A DNA stretch of 64,000 bases from Magnetococcales bacterium. Its GTDB lineage: Bacteria; Pseudomonadota; Magnetococcia; Magnetococcales; JADFWU01. The translations under genes were made by a program, and so were the position numbers. The notes below the pieces were generated by a model. That model searched no databases and was not told the DNA's origin. It saw nothing but the letters and a program-made list of their open reading frames with translations. Shown one piece after another: positions 60,626 through 64,000 of the stretch (position 1 is its first letter; each line of letters opens with the position of its first letter). The stretch covers positions 5,589 through 69,588 of the forward strand of contig JADFWU010000015.1 in assembly GCA_015234045.1 (NCBI GenBank), written 5' to 3'.

Positions 60626-63600
60626 ATGAGCCAATACGGCCTGCCAAACGAGCAAGGGTTATATGACCCGCAATTCGAACACGATGCCTGTGGTGTCGGG
60701 TTTGTCGCAAATATTAATGGAGAGAAATCCCACGAGATTATTTCCATGGGCCTTCGGGTTCTGGAAAACTTGACCCATCGTGGTGCCGTGGGTGCAGACC
60801 CGCTCACCGGTGATGGTGCGGGAATTCTGCTCCAAATGCCTGATACGTTCATGCGAAAGGCTTGTGCAGACTGCACAGTGTCTTTGCCAGCTGCGGGCGA
60901 GTATGGCGTTGGTATGATGTTTCTGCCCAAGGATGAGTCTTTGCAAAAGGCGTGTATCCGTGTGGTGGAACAGGTGATTACTGAAGAGGGACAATTTCCG
61001 CTCGGATGGCGGGATGTGCCGGTCAGTCCTCAGGCACGTATCGGTTATACCGCTCGAGCCACCGAACCGGTCATGAAACAGGTGTTCGTCGCCAAACGCA
61101 ATCCCCCGGTAGATGCTGACGAGAATTGGTTCGAACGTCGCTTGTTTATGATTCGTCGCCGTATTGAGAATACGGTCATCGGTTATGATACTGAGGAATT
61201 GAAGGCGTTTCATATCGCCAGTTTTTCATCCAGAACCATCCTTTACAAAGGTCTGTTCCTGGCTGCTCAGTTGGGCGACTATTATGAAGATCTGACTGAT
61301 ACGGACATGGATTCAGCATTTTCCATGGTTCATCAGCGCTACTCCACCAATACGTTTCCAACATGGGATCTGGCCCAGCCATTTCGGATGATGTGCCACA
61401 ACGGGGAGATTAATACCCTGCGCGGCAATATCAACTGGATGAAGGCGCGACAAGCGGCTCTCTCTTCTGACTATTTTGGCGAAGACATCAAAAAGCTGTT
61501 TCCCATCGTGCCGGAAGGCATTTCAGACTCAGCCTCTTTTGACCGCGCTTTGGAATTTTTGGTGCTCAGTGGACGCTCTTTGCCACATGCGATGATGATG
61601 ATGATTCCTGAAGCATGGGAAAATCATCAACATATGGATAGTGAGCGCAAAGCATTCTATCAATATCACGCCGCCTTGATGGAACCCTGGGATGGTCCGT
61701 CAGCGGTCGCCTTTACTGATGGTCGCACCATTGGTGCCACACTGGACCGTAATGGTCTGCGACCTGCCCGTTATCAGATCCTGAAAAACGGACTCTGTGT
61801 ACTGGCTTCAGAAGCGGGTACTCTGACTTTTCCACCCGAAGAGGTGGAGAAAAACGGACGACTTCAGCCAGGTAAGATGTTTGTTATCGACCTGGAGCAA
61901 GGTCGGATCATCGGTGATGAGGAAGTCAAACGCGATATCATCGGTCGTCAGTCATACAGTGATTGGATTGCTAATGGTCTGAAAACACTGGATACATTGC
62001 CGGAAGGTGGGTCCGGAAAAACGGAATCCGAACCATTGCGTACCCGTCAGCGGGTGTTTGGTTATACTGAAGAAGAGCTGTCGGAAATTATCGCACCCAT
62101 GGGATTGGGCGGTCAGGAACCGATTGGTTCCATGGGTAATGATGTGCCGCCTGCGGTGCTTTCAGATCGTCCTGCACTGCTGTTTACCTACTTCAAACAG
62201 CTGTTCGCACAGGTAACCAATCCGCCGATTGATCCCATTCGTGAACGGTTGGTCATGAGCCTTAACATGTTGCTCGGACCGGCTGAAAACACGCTGAGTG
62301 AAACGCCCGAACATATCCAGCGAATTGCACTGGAACAGCCGATCCTGGTTGATGGCGAGCTGGAAAAAATCCGCGCTCTTGACTCCGAACGGTTGAAAGC
62401 GCAGACATTCCCAACGCTTTTTTCCGTTAAAGATGGTCCTGAAGGGCTTGAAACGGCATTGAAAAAGTTGATCACTGATGTCACTGACTCTGTGGTTGAC
62501 GATGGTGTGACGCTGATTGTTCTCAGTGATCGTGGTGTTGATCCCTATTTTGCGCCCATACCCTCAATGCTGGCGGTCAGTGGTGTGCATCATCACTTGA
62601 TCCGTGCCGGTTTGCGCAGTCGTGTCAGCTTGATCGTAGAATCTGGTGAGCCCCGCGAAGTGGCACACTTTGCGCTGTTGGTTGGCTACGGAGCCAATGC
62701 TGTCAATCCATACATGGTTTTTGAAAGTTTGGATGATCTTTTGGATCAGGCGTTGCTCGCCCCGGAAGCAACAGCGGCTTCAACACGTGCCAAGTTCATC
62801 AAGGCCGTGGACAAGGGCTTGCTCAAAGTCTTTTCCAAAATGGGTATTTCCACACTGCAAAGCTATTGTGGCGCGCAGATCTTCGAGGCCATCGGTCTGC
62901 AAAAGGCCATGGTAGAGAAGTATTTCACCGGTACGGTTTCGCGTATTGAAGGTTCTGACCTGATGGTTATTGCCGAGGAAGCGCTCCGACGGCATGCCAC
63001 GGCATATGGTAACAATGTTCTGCATATGGACAGTTTGGAAGTGGGTGGTGAATATAAGTTCCGCCAAAACGCCGAGCGCCATATGTGGACACCTGAGACA
63101 ATCACCTTGTTGCAACAGGCAACACGGGATAACTCTTTCGAAACGTTCCGTAAATTCAGTGCTCAGATCAATGAACAGTCCAAAGCGCGTAACACATTGC
63201 GTGGTCTGTTCAAATTGAAAGAGTCACGCAATCCGGTATCCCTGGATGATGTTGAACCCGCTTCCGAGATTGTGAAGCGGTTTGTGACCGGTGCCATGTC
63301 CTATGGATCGATTTCCAAAGAGGCCCATGAGACATTGGCTATTGCCATGAATCGTATCAACGGTATGTCCAATACCGGTGAGGGTGGCGAAGATCCAAAG
63401 CGCTTCCGTCCTTATCCCAATGGCGATAAGGCGCGGAGTGCCATCAAACAGGTGGCTTCAGGACGGTTTGGTGTGTCCAGTCACTATTTGGCCAATGCCG
63501 ATGAGATGCAGATCAAAATCGCTCAGGGTGCGAAACCCGGTGAAGGTGGTCAGCTGCCCGGTCACAAGGTCAACGATGTTATCGCAAAAACGCGGAACAC

Positions 63601-64000
63601 CACGCCGGGTGTGACTCTGATCAGTCCGCCACCGCATCATGATATCTACTCCATTGAAGATCTGGCGCAGCTGATTTTTGATCTGAAAAATGTCAATCCA
63701 TCGGCCCGGGTTTCAGTAAAATTGGTTTCGGCTGTTGGTGTTGGCACCATTGCTGCCGGTGTCTCCAAAGCCCATGCGGATATGATTTTGATTTCCGGTG
63801 GTGATGGCGGAACAGGTGCCAGTCCGCAAAGCTCAGTGAAACATGCTGGCGCACCGTGGGAGCTGGGCCTGGCTGAGACACAACAGACGTTGGTTCTCAA
63901 CGATCTACGCGGTCGGGTTCGGGTTCAGACCGATGGTCAACTCCGCACGGGACGGGATGTGATTGTTGCCGCGCTTCTGGGTGCGGAAGAGTATGGTTTT
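60626..64000 (+). CDS. gltB: Glutamate synthase large subunit GltB (3' truncated by window end)
   Basis: GltB converts 2-oxoglutarate and glutamine to two glutamates with electrons from GltD. The frame is open from ATG 60626 to the end of the window, giving 1125 of about 1500 codons. A propeptide of about 20 residues ([20 protein letters not shown]) precedes the catalytic Cys in [10 protein letters not shown]. The N-terminal glutaminase domain shows [18 protein letters not shown] and [18 protein letters not shown]. The central and FMN-binding parts include [12 protein letters not shown]-like helices, [31 protein letters not shown] and the final [20 protein letters not shown]. The Fe-S cysteines lie beyond the window. 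It begins a probable gltBD operon. Confidence 0.97.
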   Translation, partial: MSQYGLPNEQGLYDPQFEHDACGVGFVANINGEKSHEIISMGLRVLENLTHRGAVGADPLTGDGAGILLQMPDTFMRKACADCTVSLPAAGEYGVGMMFLPKDESLQKACIRVVEQVITEEGQFPLGWRDVPVSPQARIGYTARATEPVMKQVFVAKRNPPVDADENWFERRLFMIRRRIENTVIGYDTEELKAFHIASFSSRTILYKGLFLAAQLGDYYEDLTDTDMDSAFSMVHQRYSTNTFPTWDLAQPFRMMCHNGEINTLRGNINWMKARQAALSSDYFGEDIKKLFPIVPEGISDSASFDRALEFLVLSGRSLPHAMMMMIPEAWENHQHMDSERKAFYQYHAALMEPWDGPSAVAFTDGRTIGATLDRNGLRPARYQILKNGLCVLASEAGTLTFPPEEVEKNGRLQPGKMFVIDLEQGRIIGDEEVKRDIIGRQSYSDWIANGLKTLDTLPEGGSGKTESEPLRTRQRVFGYTEEELSEIIAPMGLGGQEPIGSMGNDVPPAVLSDRPALLFTYFKQLFAQVTNPPIDPIRERLVMSLNMLLGPAENTLSETPEHIQRIALEQPILVDGELEKIRALDSERLKAQTFPTLFSVKDGPEGLETALKKLITDVTDSVVDDGVTLIVLSDRGVDPYFAPIPSMLAVSGVHHHLIRAGLRSRVSLIVESGEPREVAHFALLVGYGANAVNPYMVFESLDDLLDQALLAPEATAASTRAKFIKAVDKGLLKVFSKMGISTLQSYCGAQIFEAIGLQKAMVEKYFTGTVSRIEGSDLMVIAEEALRRHATAYGNNVLHMDSLEVGGEYKFRQNAERHMWTPETITLLQQATRDNSFETFRKFSAQINEQSKARNTLRGLFKLKESRNPVSLDDVEPASEIVKRFVTGAMSYGSISKEAHETLAIAMNRINGMSNTGEGGEDPKRFRPYPNGDKARSAIKQVASGRFGVSSHYLANADEMQIKIAQGAKPGEGGQLPGHKVNDVIAKTRNTTPGVTLISPPPHHDIYSIEDLAQLIFDLKNVNPSARVSVKLVSAVGVGTIAAGVSKAHADMILISGGDGGTGASPQSSVKHAGAPWELGLAETQQTLVLNDLRGRVRVQTDGQLRTGRDVIVAALLGAEEYGF

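Overview
The window is a contiguous piece of a Gram-negative chromosome with moderate GC. It carries standard proteobacterial housekeeping genes (hrcA-grpE-dnaK-dnaJ-dapB, pyrF, lipA/lipB, lon, an ErpA-type protein, cobC-cobT, argS, thrS, gltB) and many proteins with outer-membrane lipoprotein signals, so the host has an outer membrane. Possession of HrcA together with GrpE/DnaK/DnaJ, orphan SpoIID-type and FlgT-like envelope proteins, and DUF4351/Rpn-type debris would fit a deep-branching proteobacterium such as the Magnetococcia (magnetotactic cocci). That placement is an inference from gene content and is not proven by anything in the window.

Layout. 1-7.2 kb: heat-shock/chaperone genes, dapB, a small acidic protein and pyrF, all on +. 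7.4-11.7 kb: a cytidylate-kinase-like P-loop protein and a polyphosphate module (PPK2 on -, two tandem CHAD proteins on +). 12-18.4 kb: a SulP/STAS anion transporter on +, then an MscS-like channel protein, EtfA/EtfB, a DsbA-like oxidoreductase and an OsmC-like protein on -. 18.6-26.2 kb: DHH phosphoesterase, lipA, a Tat-exported flavin oxidase, lipB, Nudix, a DegP/HtrA protease and an orphan Tat-type TRAP binding protein. From the oxidase to the protease the genes are chained by 4-base overlaps. 26.4-29.2 kb: an AT-rich accessory patch with a divergent XRE/Cro-like pair, a possible phage ssDNA-binding protein and a sulfotransferase-like gene.

29.5-46.5 kb is the most unusual part. It is a long run of exported proteins, almost all on +. 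Five are lipoproteins: a TPR-like one, a coiled-coil one, one with TPR and SLH-like motifs, one with TPR and a CsgG-like domain, and a GNA1162-like/FN3/beta-helix fusion. Four more are secreted paralogues sharing one FlgT-N/LPP20-like domain. A beta-rich exported protein and a SpoIID-type peptidoglycan enzyme complete the + strand run, and a helical periplasmic protein lies convergently at the end. I read this as a candidate undescribed envelope complex linking outer membrane, peptidoglycan and possibly surface layer or flagella. No function can be proven from sequence alone.

46.6-64 kb: a DUF4351/Rpn fragment, lon, an ErpA-type gene, small membrane and unknown genes, an HExxH lipoprotein peptidase coupled to a lipase-like hydrolase, cobT-cobC (CobT has Gln in place of a usually catalytic Glu), argS coupled to a SPOR protein, a threonyl-tRNA synthetase without its TGS domain, and the first 1125 codons of gltB.

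Two or three families of short non-coding repeats are scattered between genes. One is a ~160-bp MITE-like element with terminal inverted repeats and a 20-bp central stem (three full copies plus a remnant). A second has GTTACGCA-type ends (three copies, two of them inverted around one lipoprotein gene). A third is a degenerate ~69-bp element. No tRNA, rRNA or CRISPR array was recognised.
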